This document shows positions 27,281 to 36,686 of a stretch of DNA of 64,000 nucleotides, piece by piece. Within the stretch, counting starts at the first letter, position 1, and every line of letters begins with the position of its first letter. The DNA comes from Limenecus sp048360435 (GTDB taxonomy: Bacteria; Cyanobacteriota; Vampirovibrionia; Gastranaerophilales; Gastranaerophilaceae). Both the position numbers and the translations under genes were made by a program. The DNA lies in assembly GCA_048360435.1 (NCBI GenBank), contig DBGCOP010000003.1, positions 15,926 to 79,925 of the forward strand. The letters run 5' to 3'. The notes beneath the pieces were generated by a model. It saw only the letters and a program-made list of their open reading frames with translations, had not been told where the DNA came from and ran no database searches.

Positions 27281-27925
27281 ATGCAAATGAAAAAAATAGA
27301 TATTACAATCGATGGCTTGTACAAAATACAGGAGAAAGATTTAGCAAGATGTGCAAAAGTAGCCGCACAAGCTTTTCTTGATGATGAAAGCAGCAAGTTC
27401 ATATTATCAACACAATTAACAATTAAAACTTTATACAACTATTATTTAATAATTTATAAAGCTGCATACAAAAAAATGCACATGTTTGCAGAAAGTGAAG
27501 ACATTAACGGCTTTATAATAATTTCTCCCTCTCGCAGTGCTGAATTGTCTTTATGGGATTGCATTAAAGCCGGTGCTCTCAAATTCATTATAAACAAAGG
27601 GCTGGGAATCGTATTCAGATCAATTGAATATGAAAAAAATTGCACAATGACTCGTAATAAAATAGTTCCAAATGACAGCTGGTACATATTTCAGTTCGGA
27701 GTAAGCCCTGAAAAGCAGGGAAAAAAAATCGGATCAAAAACAATCCGTCCTGTATTAAATTGGTTAGACTCAATTAAAAAGAGTTGTTATCTTGAGACAC
27801 AAAAAAATCAAAATGTTGAAATATACAACCATCTTGGTTTCACATTAAAAGAAGTGAATTTTTTGCCAGATAAAAAAATGCCTCAATTTGCAATGCTAAG
27901 AACAACACCGAGTGTTCTTGAATAA
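27281..27925 (+). CDS. GNAT-family N-acetyltransferase
   Basis: The 214-residue protein carries the GNAT core. WYIFQFGVSPEKQGKKIGSK is strand 4 plus the acetyl-CoA pyrophosphate loop, with Q-G-K-K-I-G in place of RxxGxG. CYLETQKNQNVEIYNHLGFTLKE is the strand 5/helix 4 region, with the typical N-x-x-x-Y-x-x-x-G-F. It is not coupled to a neighbour, and the substrate amine is unknown. Confidence 0.85.
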   Translation: MQMKKIDITIDGLYKIQEKDLARCAKVAAQAFLDDESSKFILSTQLTIKTLYNYYLIIYKAAYKKMHMFAESEDINGFIIISPSRSAELSLWDCIKAGALKFIINKGLGIVFRSIEYEKNCTMTRNKIVPNDSWYIFQFGVSPEKQGKKIGSKTIRPVLNWLDSIKKSCYLETQKNQNVEIYNHLGFTLKEVNFLPDKKMPQFAMLRTTPSVLE

Positions 27926-27994
27926 TTGTTACAAAAAAATTTATTTATGAGCATTTTCCTAAAATTATGTGTAACATATTTTTGAGGAGTAATT

Positions 27995-28576
27995 ATGCTG
28001 AACAAAGATAAAAGCTTAAAAATTTTTCCATTAGACTATATAGTCTTAGATATAGAGACAACAGGTCTTTCTCCTGCTGAAAATGAAATAATAGAATTAT
28101 CCGCATTAAAGGTAAAAAATGGAAATATTATTGAACAATTTTCACAACTTGTTAAACCGAAAGGATATCTAAACTCATTTATTACTGACTTAACCGGAAT
28201 TAACAAAGCAATGCTTGAAAAAGCACCGCCTATTGATAAAGCAATATGGGAATTTAACCAATTTTGCACAAACAGCATAATAATCGGTCATAATGTAACT
28301 TTTGATATTAGTTTTATTAACAGAAAACTATTGGAATGTCACAATATACCATTCAATAATGAATACATTGATACATTAACAATTGCAAGAAAATTCCTCC
28401 CACAACTTAAAAGCAAAAAACTTGGTCTAATAGCACAACATTTCAATCTGGATACAAGCGGTATGCATAGAGGTTTGAAAGATTGTATCGTGACAAATCT
28501 TTGTTACCAAAAATTCCTGCAAATGAATAACGAAGAACAATCAAAACAGATTAATGCTCTGGGTTTGCAGATTTAA
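27995..28576 (+). CDS. DnaQ-like DEDDh 3'-5' exonuclease
   Basis: The 193-residue stand-alone exonuclease has ExoI LDIETTGLSPAENEIIE (Asp and Glu ligands), ExoII IIGHNVTFDISF (Asp) and ExoIII HRGLKDC (His and Asp). This arrangement is that of the DNA polymerase III epsilon / PolC exonuclease superfamily, and the size fits a free proofreading or repair exonuclease. GAGGAG lies five bases before the ATG. It is single-gene with no polymerase nearby. Confidence 0.9.
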   Translation: MLNKDKSLKIFPLDYIVLDIETTGLSPAENEIIELSALKVKNGNIIEQFSQLVKPKGYLNSFITDLTGINKAMLEKAPPIDKAIWEFNQFCTNSIIIGHNVTFDISFINRKLLECHNIPFNNEYIDTLTIARKFLPQLKSKKLGLIAQHFNLDTSGMHRGLKDCIVTNLCYQKFLQMNNEEQSKQINALGLQI

Positions 28577-28650
28577 AATTGTACCTGATATAAAAAGGTA
28601 TTATTTTTAACTTCCATATCAGACACAAAACATAAACATATTTTATTTGG

Positions 28651-30291
28651 CTAAACAATTGCTGTTTGTAAAGTTTTCGATTTATTGTTTTTAACAAGTT
28701 CTTTATAAAGCTCTATACCTGCCGTTAAGCTGTAAACATTGTTAAAGCCACGCTGTAAGAGTATTCTTGAGGCAACATAGCTTTGAAATCCCGTGTTGCA
28801 GAACAGAACAATCTTTTTGTCTTTAGGAAGCTCGTTATATCTTGTGCGCAGTTCAGGTGTAAAAATATGAACAGCACCTTCTATTGTTTCATTTTCATAT
28901 TCTTCTTTAGAGCGAACATCTACAAGCAGCGAACCTTCAATATCTTCAAAATATGCCGGTTTTACAAAGCCTTTTAAAATATTGTCAGCATGCATACCCA
29001 GTATATTAACAGGATCTTTTGCGGAAGAATAAGGCGGAGCATAACAGAGTTCCGAGTCTATTAAATCCCATACTTTAAGCCCGTTTCTTATTGAGGTTGC
29101 AATAACATCAGCTCTTTTTTCAACACCTTCTCTGCCGACGGCCTGAATTCCGAGAATATCTCCGTCTTGATTAAACATCATTTTATACATAGTGCGAGTT
29201 GCACCCGGGTAATAGTTTGCATGTGAAAATCCGTAAGTAAATGTTTTCAAATACGGAATCCCTTTTTTAATTAAAGCTTCTTCGCTGTTGCCTGCATTGG
29301 CTACTGTCAGACCAAAAACTTTCACAACGGCTGAGCCTATTGTTTTTTTGTAAACTGATTTAAAACCTGCAATATTATCGGCAATAATTCTTCCCTGTCT
29401 GTTTGCCGGGCCGGCAAGAGGAATAAGAGTATCAAGACCTGTTACAAAATCTTCAACTTCTACGCTGTCACCGCCTGCATAGATATCGGGGTCAGAAGTT
29501 TGCATGTGTTCGTTAACTTTGACTCCGCCTGTTTTGCCTATATCCAGTCCGCAATTTTTTGCAAGAGTTGTTTCAGGTTTTACACCGATAGCAAGAACAG
29601 CAATGTCATAAGGTATTTTACTGCCCGAGTTCAATAAAATTTCATCTTGCCCGAAGCTTTTTACTCCGTCAGATAAAATAAGGTTAACGCCGTTAGCTCT
29701 CATTTCATTTTGAGCAAATGCTGCTGTTTCTTTATCAACAGGCGGAAGTATATGAGGAGCCAGTTCAACCAGTGTAGTATTTATACCCGGCATTTCCGCA
29801 AAGTTTTCCGCCATTTCAACGCCAATGAAACCGCCGCCTATCACTACCGCATTTTTTGCATTTACTGCTTTAACATGCGATTTAATTCTTTCTGCATCCT
29901 GAAGCATTCTTACAGTAAAGATTTTGCTGCTGTTTATTCCTTCAATATCAGGCTTAAACGGCTGTGCACCGGGAGCCAGAACCAGTTTGTCATAAGACAG
30001 AACCTCTGAATTGTTTACTGTCACAGTTTTGGTTTTTCTGTCAATTTGAGTAACTTCCGCGCCCATTTTTATATCAACATTCAGAAGATTTTTAAATTTT
30101 TGAACGCTTGAAACATGCATTTTTTCTTCGCTGTCTATCACGTTAGAGCAGTAATATGGCAAGCCGCAGTTAGCAATAGAAATTTCATGAGTCTTTTCCA
30201 AAATAATAATTTCTGCTGTATCATCCAATCTTCTTAATCTTGCTGCTGCACTTGCTCCGCAGGCTCCTCCTCCAATTATTAAAACCTTCAT
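28651..30291 (-). CDS. CoA-disulfide reductase-like FAD enzyme with rhodanese domain
   Basis: The 546-residue protein starts with the FAD motif IIGGGACGASAAARLRRL. The active-site Cys is in IANCGLPYYCS (Cys ~43), placing it in the CoA-disulfide/NADH-oxidase-like class. NAD-binding VVIGGGFIGVEMAENFAEM and FAD-binding DIYAGGDSVEVEDF follow. Residues ~450-540 are a rhodanese domain with the loop FCNTGFQS (Cys persulfide site). CoADR-Rhd fusions reduce CoA disulfide, persulfide or polysulfide with NAD(P)H. AAGGAGAG precedes the ATG. Base composition looks less AT-rich than neighbouring genes. Confidence 0.9.
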   Translation of the reverse strand: MKVLIIGGGACGASAAARLRRLDDTAEIIILEKTHEISIANCGLPYYCSNVIDSEEKMHVSSVQKFKNLLNVDIKMGAEVTQIDRKTKTVTVNNSEVLSYDKLVLAPGAQPFKPDIEGINSSKIFTVRMLQDAERIKSHVKAVNAKNAVVIGGGFIGVEMAENFAEMPGINTTLVELAPHILPPVDKETAAFAQNEMRANGVNLILSDGVKSFGQDEILLNSGSKIPYDIAVLAIGVKPETTLAKNCGLDIGKTGGVKVNEHMQTSDPDIYAGGDSVEVEDFVTGLDTLIPLAGPANRQGRIIADNIAGFKSVYKKTIGSAVVKVFGLTVANAGNSEEALIKKGIPYLKTFTYGFSHANYYPGATRTMYKMMFNQDGDILGIQAVGREGVEKRADVIATSIRNGLKVWDLIDSELCYAPPYSSAKDPVNILGMHADNILKGFVKPAYFEDIEGSLLVDVRSKEEYENETIEGAVHIFTPELRTRYNELPKDKKIVLFCNTGFQSYVASRILLQRGFNNVYSLTAGIELYKELVKNNKSKTLQTAIV

Positions 30292-30355
30292 AAATACTCT
30301 CCTTTTATTTTTTGTTATGTTAGAATTATGAAGGAAAATAAATAGGGATTCAATA

Positions 30356-31285
30356 ATGAAGAGAATTTTAGTTACAGGCGGAGCAGGATTTATTGGGAAT
30401 CACTTGTGCAGAAGGCTTTTAAGCGAAGGAAATTATGTAATTTGCTTAGATAACTTTTTTACAGGTTTAAGAGAGCATATTGCAGATATGCTTGATAATC
30501 CTAATTTTGAGCTTGTGGAACATGATATTATTGAACCTATTGATATAAAAATTGACCATATTTATAATCTTGCTTGTCCCGCAAGCCCGCCGCATTATCA
30601 ATATGACCCGATAAAAACTATGAAAACATCGGTGCTGGGCATCTTAAACATGCTTGAGCTTGCAAAAAAATATAATGCAACTATTTTGCAAGCTTCAACC
30701 TCAGAGGTTTACGGAAACCCTCTTGTACATCCTCAAAAAGAAACTTATTGGGGAAACGTAAATCCGATAGGTATAAGAAGCTGCTATGATGAAGGCAAGC
30801 GTGCGGCTGAAACTCTGATGATGGATTATCACAGACAATATGGTGTTGATATTAGAATTATAAGAATTTTTAATACTTACGGGCCAAATATGGACCCCAA
30901 AGACGGACGAGTTGTTTCTAATTGCATTATGCAGGCAATTAAGGGGGAAAATATTACCATTTACGGTGACGGTTCTCAAACAAGAAGTTTTTGTTATGTA
31001 GAAGACCTGGTTGAAGGAGCAATCAGAATGATGAATAACAAGAAAAAGTTTATAGGACCAGTAAATCTTGGTAATCCATCAGAAAGAACTGTTTTAGATT
31101 TGGCTGAAAAAATCATTAAACTCACAGGCACTTCATCAAAAATAACATTCATGCCATTACCCAGTGATGATCCTGTAAAAAGAAAACCTGATATAACAAC
31201 AGCTAAACAAGAATTGGACTGGGAACCCCAAATCGATATCATAGACGGATTGAAAAAAACAATTAAGTATTTTAGATCTGTTTAA
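30356..31285 (+). CDS. UDP-glucuronate decarboxylase (UDP-xylose synthase)
   Basis: The 309-residue extended SDR has the NAD motif GGAGFIGNHLCRRL. The family-specific strings are NLACPASPPHYQYDP and IRSCYDEGKRAAE (catalytic Tyr and Lys in YDEGK), and YVEDLVEGAIRMM is the sugar-nucleotide end. It converts UDP-glucuronate to UDP-xylose for surface polysaccharides. It is divergent from the CoA-disulfide reductase gene with 64 bases between starts, and two bases from the convergent prepilin gene. The sugar operon at 37-47 kb is its likely functional neighbourhood. Confidence 0.92.
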   Translation: MKRILVTGGAGFIGNHLCRRLLSEGNYVICLDNFFTGLREHIADMLDNPNFELVEHDIIEPIDIKIDHIYNLACPASPPHYQYDPIKTMKTSVLGILNMLELAKKYNATILQASTSEVYGNPLVHPQKETYWGNVNPIGIRSCYDEGKRAAETLMMDYHRQYGVDIRIIRIFNTYGPNMDPKDGRVVSNCIMQAIKGENITIYGDGSQTRSFCYVEDLVEGAIRMMNNKKKFIGPVNLGNPSERTVLDLAEKIIKLTGTSSKITFMPLPSDDPVKRKPDITTAKQELDWEPQIDIIDGLKKTIKYFRSV

Positions 31286-31287
31286 CC

Positions 31288-31947
31288 CTACCATGGAAAA
31301 TCAGATTTTATCTGGTAATTATCACTAATTATCAGTCCTGTACAAGCATCACCTTGCCCTTTACATTGAGTTAGCATCTTATTTCTGGAAAGACCTGCTC
31401 CATAAGGATAAAGACCTGGCTCTGGCACATTATGTGTACCTTCTTCGCTAAAAGCTCGTGGAGTAAGTGTAAAAACAAATACATCCATTCCCACAGTGTT
31501 TGGTTTTTTGTTTCCATTAATGTCATATAAAAAATGAGCATGAGCTTTTTGATTCAATAATATAACTCTTGAGCCATCTGCCAGAATAAAAAAATAAGCA
31601 GACGTGTCACTAAAATCTTGTCCATTCGCATATTTAATTCCGTCACCAAAACAAGCAGTAGATTGTGATGAACACTCAGAAATAACATTGAAGTAATCTT
31701 TTAAATAAGTTTTATAAAAATCTTCCGAACTTAAATTAAAATTCCAGCTTTTTAAATAGGAGTTCTCATTTTCAGACATATTTATTACATTTGATAAAGT
31801 TGAATAAGCTTTCTTTAATCCAGCAATAGTTTGTTGTGCATCTGCTTGTTTTTTAAGATTGGGTATAGTTATTGCAGCAATAACACCAATAATTACTAGG
31901 GTCATAAGAGTTTCGGCTAGTGTAAAACCATTAAATTTCTTATTCAT
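31288..31947 (-). CDS. type IV pilin-like protein (prepilin)
   Basis: I take ATG 31947 (MNKKFNGFTLAE), which has AGAGGTG upstream, giving 219 residues. The prepilin peptidase site is NG|FTLAETLMTLVIIG with Glu at +5, followed by a hydrophobic helix ending AAITIPNLKKQ. The C-terminal ~180 residues are a cysteine-containing globular domain typical of major or minor (pseudo)pilins. No assembly ATPase or platform gene is in the window, so it depends on a system elsewhere. It could be in a pilus, a type II-like secretion apparatus or a DNA-uptake filament. Confidence 0.85.
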   Translation of the reverse strand: MNKKFNGFTLAETLMTLVIIGVIAAITIPNLKKQADAQQTIAGLKKAYSTLSNVINMSENENSYLKSWNFNLSSEDFYKTYLKDYFNVISECSSQSTACFGDGIKYANGQDFSDTSAYFFILADGSRVILLNQKAHAHFLYDINGNKKPNTVGMDVFVFTLTPRAFSEEGTHNVPEPGLYPYGAGLSRNKMLTQCKGQGDACTGLIISDNYQIKSDFPW

Positions 31948-32114
31948 ACAAAACACCTCTTTTATAAATTCCGCAAATTAAGTATAAAAATATACAAAAT
32001 TTACCTATTTCACCACAAATTCTATCAAACAAGTAAATTATAGTCAATTTATTACCCAATACACCATTTCCGATTCTTGTTTTGGCGAATAAGATTAAAT
32101 AAGAGGTTAATATA

Positions 32115-32435
32115 GTGAATTTAAAAGTCTTATTCGGGCGAAAAATAAAAGAATATCGCAAAAAGAAAAATATAACACAAGCACAACTTGCAGAATTTGT
32201 TAATGTAGACGACAAACATATAAGCTGTATTGAAAGTGGTAAAAATTTTCCATCTCCAGATTTGATTGAACGACTTGCAACATCTTTAGAAGTTGAGCCT
32301 AAAGATTTATTTGAGTTTTATTACCTGCAAGAAACCGCAAACCTAAAAACAGATTTAATCTCAATGCTTGACAAGTTAAATCAAGAAGAATTATCACTTG
32401 CACACAAATATGTGCGGACATTTTTGTTAAAATAA
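32115..32435 (+). CDS. XRE-family HTH regulator
   Basis: The 106-residue protein starts at GTG 32115 with AAGAGG upstream. Residues 1-65 are a Cro/C1 helix-turn-helix (LFGRKIKEYRKKKNITQAQL, then VDDKHISCIESGKNFPSPDL). The remaining ~40 residues form a helix that may mediate dimerisation (KLNQEELSLAHKYVRTFLLK). It resembles small chromosomal XRE regulators. There is no phage context. It is divergent from the prepilin gene, 167 bases away, and could regulate it. Confidence 0.85.
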   Translation: MNLKVLFGRKIKEYRKKKNITQAQLAEFVNVDDKHISCIESGKNFPSPDLIERLATSLEVEPKDLFEFYYLQETANLKTDLISMLDKLNQEELSLAHKYVRTFLLK

Positions 32436-32503
32436 TTCTCGGTAACTTTATATTTACTAAAATTTTAATCGGATTTACCGGCGACACCGTTACTATAAAC
32501 ATA

Positions 32504-32520
32504 CCTACAATAATTGTAGG
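32504..32520. repeat. 17-base hairpin CCTACAATAATTGTAGG
   Basis: A perfect 7-bp palindrome with a 3-base loop lies 69 bases after the XRE gene. It is the sort of short inverted repeat used as an operator or an RNA stem. No T-run follows immediately, so it is not a good terminator. Confidence 0.4.
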
Positions 32521-32553
32521 GAAGGTCTATTTTTTAATAAAAAATCATGGGGC

Positions 32554-32581
32554 TTGATTTTTGTTTTTTAGCGTTTAATAA
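32554..32581 (+). promoter_or_regulatory. possible promoter of tRNA-fMet
   Basis: TTGATT at 32554-32559 and TAATAA at 32576-32581, 16 bases apart, end 20 bases before the tRNA. A fair sigma70 match. Confidence 0.4.
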
Positions 32582-32601
32582 TAGGATGTAAGAGAATTTA
32601 T

Positions 32602-32678
<77 letters not shown>

Positions 32679-32684
32679 TTTGAT

Positions 32685-32719
32685 ACAAGAGAGTTCCATG
32701 AATTTTGGAACTCTCTTGT
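32685..32719 (+). terminator. strong hairpin after tRNA-fMet
   Basis: ACAAGAGAGTTCC (32685-32697) pairs perfectly with GGAACTCTCTTGT (32707-32719). The stem can extend by one A-T pair. The T-run after it is short, so it may act more as a processing or 3'-end stem. Confidence 0.7.
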
Positions 32720-32829
32720 AATTAGTGTATGATATTAAAAAATTTGACAAAAAAGATAAGCTAAAACATATGACAATTTAGTTAAAACTTAGAATAAATT
32801 TTCCAGAGATAAAAAAGACAACAATTTAT

Positions 32830-33231
32830 TTACTTTATGTTCTTAAAATATTCTGCATATTTTTTATCAACTACATTAATATGATTAAGAATCCAATTTT
32901 TTAAAAATACAGCTATTTCAAAATGCAATAAATATCTGTCAGAGTTAAAATCATCGCAAAATTTTGCTAATTGTTCTTTAAATCTTTGATGATGCAGCTT
33001 GTGTTCTTCATAATCAGGATACCCGATTTCAATAAGAAAATTTTCTTCTTCTAGTAAATGTTCATCAGCATATTTTTTCAGATTATTTATAACCTGGGCA
33101 ATTGCAAGCTTGTCTCTTTTATCTTCCATTGCCTTATTTATATCTTTTAACACCTCAAAAAGATGTTTATGCTGGTTGTCAAATTGCTCAATATCTATAT
33201 TATATTTGTTATCCCAAGAAAAATCTTTCAT
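32830..33231 (-). CDS. bacteriohemerythrin
   Basis: I choose ATG 33231 (MKDFSWDNKYN), giving 133 residues; the upstream GTG start is less likely as GGAG lies between the two. The hemerythrin fold shows its diiron ligands: FDNQHKHLFE, ADEHLLEEEN, HKLHHQRF and WILNHINVVDKKY. It binds O2 or NO with a diiron centre in the cytosol. For a gut anaerobe this suggests oxygen buffering or sensing. It is a single-gene unit. Confidence 0.92.
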   Translation of the reverse strand: MKDFSWDNKYNIDIEQFDNQHKHLFEVLKDINKAMEDKRDKLAIAQVINNLKKYADEHLLEEENFLIEIGYPDYEEHKLHHQRFKEQLAKFCDDFNSDRYLLHFEIAVFLKNWILNHINVVDKKYAEYFKNIK

Positions 33232-33293
33232 GCAGCTCTCCACTTATTACTAATTATAATATACACGATTTTTTTTCAATTGGCATAGAGTAT

Positions 33294-35321
33294 CTATTTT
33301 AAATAATCACTTATCCCTTCAAAAATTGATTCAATCATTTGATCTTTAAATATTCTGGAATTCAAGTTTGCGACATCTGTTTCATTCTTCAGGTTACCTG
33401 TTTCTATTAAAATTCCCGGAACCGGAGAAGATTTTTTTGCAGAAGATGACAAAACACCTAACGATTGTTCTGTTTGATGAGTAATACCCTTAAACCAGGA
33501 ATGCTCATTCAATTTATTAGAAACTATTCTAGCAAATTTTTGATCTTCTTTATCAATAATTCCATCTCTTTTATTTGCAATTACATATATGCCTCTTTTG
33601 TCACCGCATGAATTACTATGAAGACTTACAACCAGATTTACTTTATTTTTCTTTTGAATATCTCTTATTGCTGTCATTGCATTATAAACAGAACCTTGAA
33701 CATAGATAACTTTTCCACCGGCATTAGTAATTTTTTTAACCAGATTATCTGCAATTCTTTTATTTACAATCCATTCTTCCAGAGGTTTACCTGCATTACC
33801 AATAAAAGTATTAGTTTCTACGTTAGGATTTTTTTTGCTCATTACAGCATTGCTCGTGCCCGGATCAAAATTTACATTAGTGCCGTTTGCCATTGCCCCA
33901 CCGTGACCGGGGTTAATTATAATAGTTTTTCCTTTCAATGGACCTTTTTTATTCAAATCTATGACCTGAACTTCTGCCGTAAGATTGCCATTCTTATCTA
34001 CAACAGGCATCGGTCTTTTAAACGGTCTCATTTTATTTTTTGCTGTTTTTTCCCAGTCTTTATGAAGAGATTCCACTGTCCATTCTGTTTTTATACCATT
34101 TACATATACCGTTTGTGAGTTCCCGGATTTGCTAACTGTCTTTCCTGTTTTTTCTGTTTCCTGTTTAGTATTCTTTGTTATATTAGAAACTGCTGACGAT
34201 TTTTCACCTATCTTCCCGTCAAACCATTCATATGCCAAACCCTTATATTCTTTAAGAACGTTTTCATAGGAATTATTCGGAAATTCACCTCTTGCATTTT
34301 CCTGTGCCATATAAACAAGACCTTTTTCATAAACGTTCGTTGCTGATTTTAAAACTTCAGTAGGAATTCCGTTTTTAAAGATTTCACACGCATTTTGAAT
34401 ATCAAACAAACGTCTTTTGCTTAATCCTCCGGCATATTTTTTTACTTTCTCGCCATTTTCTTTGGTAACAACAGAATAGTCCTGATTCAAATTTGAAATA
34501 ACCTTCACATAATCTTTGTTATTTAAGCCATCCATTATATTCTTATTATCTCTGACTGCACCTTCTCCCTTATTAAAGACTAAATCAAGAAGAGATTCTT
34601 TCAAATGTAAAGGAATTGAAGAATAGGCATCATCTGAAATAAAAGTTTTAAGATTAAGATCCCTGTCTAGTAAATCTTGTGCAAGTATTGTGAATACCTC
34701 ACTGTCTGAAAGTGTTTTACCTGAAAATTTTGATAATTCATCCGACTTAACAACATGACCTACACCTATTGTCTTATTTCCGTTTCTATCCTTATAAATC
34801 TCTTTGTGAATTCCCTCCATATTACATAATTCTTCAAGGAATTCCTTGTCAAAACCGGTCAAAGCTGAAACATCATCAAGAGACTTCACATTTTTAACTT
34901 TGTATGATTCAGGAATCAATAAAGTATCAGAAGGATAAATAAGCGAAGATGATTTTAAGTTATTTTCAGCAAGAAGCCTTGTTACAGAAACATCAAATTT
35001 TGAAGCAATTTTGTTTGGGTTATCACCTTTTTGAACAACATAAAAAGTTGCATCAGTCTTATCAAGATATTTATCCTGATCAGTAAAATCTACTGTTGGC
35101 TTATCAATAACTTCTATATTATCAGGATCTTTGTCAGTACTGCATTTATTAACAATTCCACCGCCAAGCACAGGCAGAAGAAACATTGCAACTAATGCAC
35201 CTTTTTTAGCTTTTGTTGGCATTTTTTTTAAGGGTTCTGTTATAGTTTTTGTAATTTTTTCTTTTTGTTTTACCGCTTTATTTTTAATATCTGTATAATT
35301 AAGCCTGTTATCAATTTTCAT
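33294..35321 (-). CDS. LysM - GH24-type lysozyme - amidase_3 peptidoglycan hydrolase fusion
   Basis: From ATG 35321 (AAGGAG nine bases upstream) the protein is 675 residues. A basic N-tail is followed by one hydrophobic helix (~41-57) ending near Cys60, then LysM at ~93-137 (FYVVQKGDNPNKIASKFDVS). A phage-type lysozyme domain at ~157-330 has catalytic Glu169 in NMEGIHKEIYKD and TIGVGH. A long linker leads to amidase_3 at ~465-675, with zinc ligands in INPGHGG (His473), EEW (~516) and SLHSNS (His568), and catalytic Glu640 in IETGNLKN. It would cut both the glycan (muramidase) and the stem peptide (amidase) of peptidoglycan. Confidence 0.9.
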   Translation of the reverse strand: MKIDNRLNYTDIKNKAVKQKEKITKTITEPLKKMPTKAKKGALVAMFLLPVLGGGIVNKCSTDKDPDNIEVIDKPTVDFTDQDKYLDKTDATFYVVQKGDNPNKIASKFDVSVTRLLAENNLKSSSLIYPSDTLLIPESYKVKNVKSLDDVSALTGFDKEFLEELCNMEGIHKEIYKDRNGNKTIGVGHVVKSDELSKFSGKTLSDSEVFTILAQDLLDRDLNLKTFISDDAYSSIPLHLKESLLDLVFNKGEGAVRDNKNIMDGLNNKDYVKVISNLNQDYSVVTKENGEKVKKYAGGLSKRRLFDIQNACEIFKNGIPTEVLKSATNVYEKGLVYMAQENARGEFPNNSYENVLKEYKGLAYEWFDGKIGEKSSAVSNITKNTKQETEKTGKTVSKSGNSQTVYVNGIKTEWTVESLHKDWEKTAKNKMRPFKRPMPVVDKNGNLTAEVQVIDLNKKGPLKGKTIIINPGHGGAMANGTNVNFDPGTSNAVMSKKNPNVETNTFIGNAGKPLEEWIVNKRIADNLVKKITNAGGKVIYVQGSVYNAMTAIRDIQKKNKVNLVVSLHSNSCGDKRGIYVIANKRDGIIDKEDQKFARIVSNKLNEHSWFKGITHQTEQSLGVLSSSAKKSSPVPGILIETGNLKNETDVANLNSRIFKDQMIESIFEGISDYLK

Positions 35322-35483
35322 AGATTTTTGCTCCTTTGTAACACTTATAAAAATCATAAAAATAAAAATTGACATCTTCTTAGGCTAATATTACAAATCT
35401 TAAAAAAACAAAAGCAATGAATATATTTGAAAATAACTAAAAATACTGATATATTAAAAAAATCACATGATATGGAGAGAAAA

Positions 35484-36683
35484 ATGCTTACATTGGAAAA
35501 AGTTCAAAATGCAAAAAAATTATTAGCCGGAGTAATAAGAAAAACAGACTTGATTTACGCTCCTGATATTGCAAATACTGAAATTTACCTAAAAGCAGAA
35601 AATCTTCAAACAACGGGGTCCTTTAAAGTAAGAGGAGCATATGTAAAAATTTCACAACTTTCTGAAGAACAAAAACGAAAAGGTATAATTGCATGCTCAG
35701 CGGGAAACCATGCACAGGGAGTAGCACTTTCTGCAAAAAAAAATAATATTGAAGCAACAATTTTTATACCCAGCACAGCACCAATTTCAAAAATTGAAGC
35801 AACACGAAAATACGGTGCCACAATAAGATTAGTCGACGGTGTATACGATGATGCTTATAATGAAGCTGTAAAATTTCAAAAAGAAACAGGAGCAGAATTT
35901 ATTCATCCGTTTGATGATATAGATGTAATAGCAGGTCAGGGAACTATTGCCCTTGAACTTTTGGAACAGTTGCCTGACATTGAAGCTGTAATTGTTCCTA
36001 TTGGTGGTGGCGGTCTTATTTCAGGCATTGCATATACAATAAAAATGCTCAAGCCCGAATGCAAAGTTTATGGCGTTCAAGCAACAGGCGCAGGCAGCAT
36101 GTATCATTCAATTGAATTACATCAACGAACAGAACTTCCCAAAGTATCAACTTTTGCAGATGGAACTGCCGTAAAAATGCCCGGAGAAAATACATTCAAA
36201 TTTTGTACAAAATATGTGGATGAAATTGTGACAGTCAGCGATGATGAAACAGCAACAGCAATTCTTGCACTTATGGAAAAACAAAAACTCGTTGCTGAAG
36301 GAGCCGGCGCCCTCAGTGTTGCAGCAGCAATTTTCAAAAAACTTCCAATTGAAGGAAAGAAAACTGCCTGCATTGTTTCAGGAGGAAACATTGATGTAAA
36401 TATTCTTTCACGTGTTATAAACAGAGGCCTTCTAAAAACAGGCAGGTTGTCTGACTTGACAATTGAAATGCTGGATAAACCCGGACAATTAAAAGAGGTT
36501 TCTCAAATCATTGCAGATTTGGGCGCAAATGTTATCAGAGTAAGACACAATCAAGGCGGAGAAAACACGGATATTAACGGCTGTTATTTAAAAATATCCA
36601 TGGAAACAAAAAATCTGAGACACCTATGCGAAATAAAAAATGCACTTTGCAAAGCCGGCTACAAAGTTACAAATGAAAGGTAA
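35484..36683 (+). CDS. threonine ammonia-lyase (threonine deaminase)
   Basis: I choose ATG 35484 (MLTLEKVQNAKKLLAG), which has GGAGAG just upstream, giving 399 residues. The PLP lysine is in TTGSFKVRGAY, and the phosphate loop GGGGLISG and CIVSGGNIDVN are as in IlvA/TdcB. The last ~75 residues are a single ACT domain (GQLKEVSQIIADLGANVIRV). The enzyme makes 2-oxobutanoate and ammonia from threonine. ridA follows after three bases, which makes biochemical sense, as RidA removes the enamine product. Confidence 0.92.
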   Translation: MLTLEKVQNAKKLLAGVIRKTDLIYAPDIANTEIYLKAENLQTTGSFKVRGAYVKISQLSEEQKRKGIIACSAGNHAQGVALSAKKNNIEATIFIPSTAPISKIEATRKYGATIRLVDGVYDDAYNEAVKFQKETGAEFIHPFDDIDVIAGQGTIALELLEQLPDIEAVIVPIGGGGLISGIAYTIKMLKPECKVYGVQATGAGSMYHSIELHQRTELPKVSTFADGTAVKMPGENTFKFCTKYVDEIVTVSDDETATAILALMEKQKLVAEGAGALSVAAAIFKKLPIEGKKTACIVSGGNIDVNILSRVINRGLLKTGRLSDLTIEMLDKPGQLKEVSQIIADLGANVIRVRHNQGGENTDINGCYLKISMETKNLRHLCEIKNALCKAGYKVTNER

Positions 36684-36686
36684 AAA

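Noticed and set aside
33618..34118. 166-residue plus-strand frame opposite the LysM-lysozyme-amidase gene
   Set aside because: Antisense of a strong domain-bearing gene; composition rich in Phe/Ile/Cys/His as in reverse-frame shadows.
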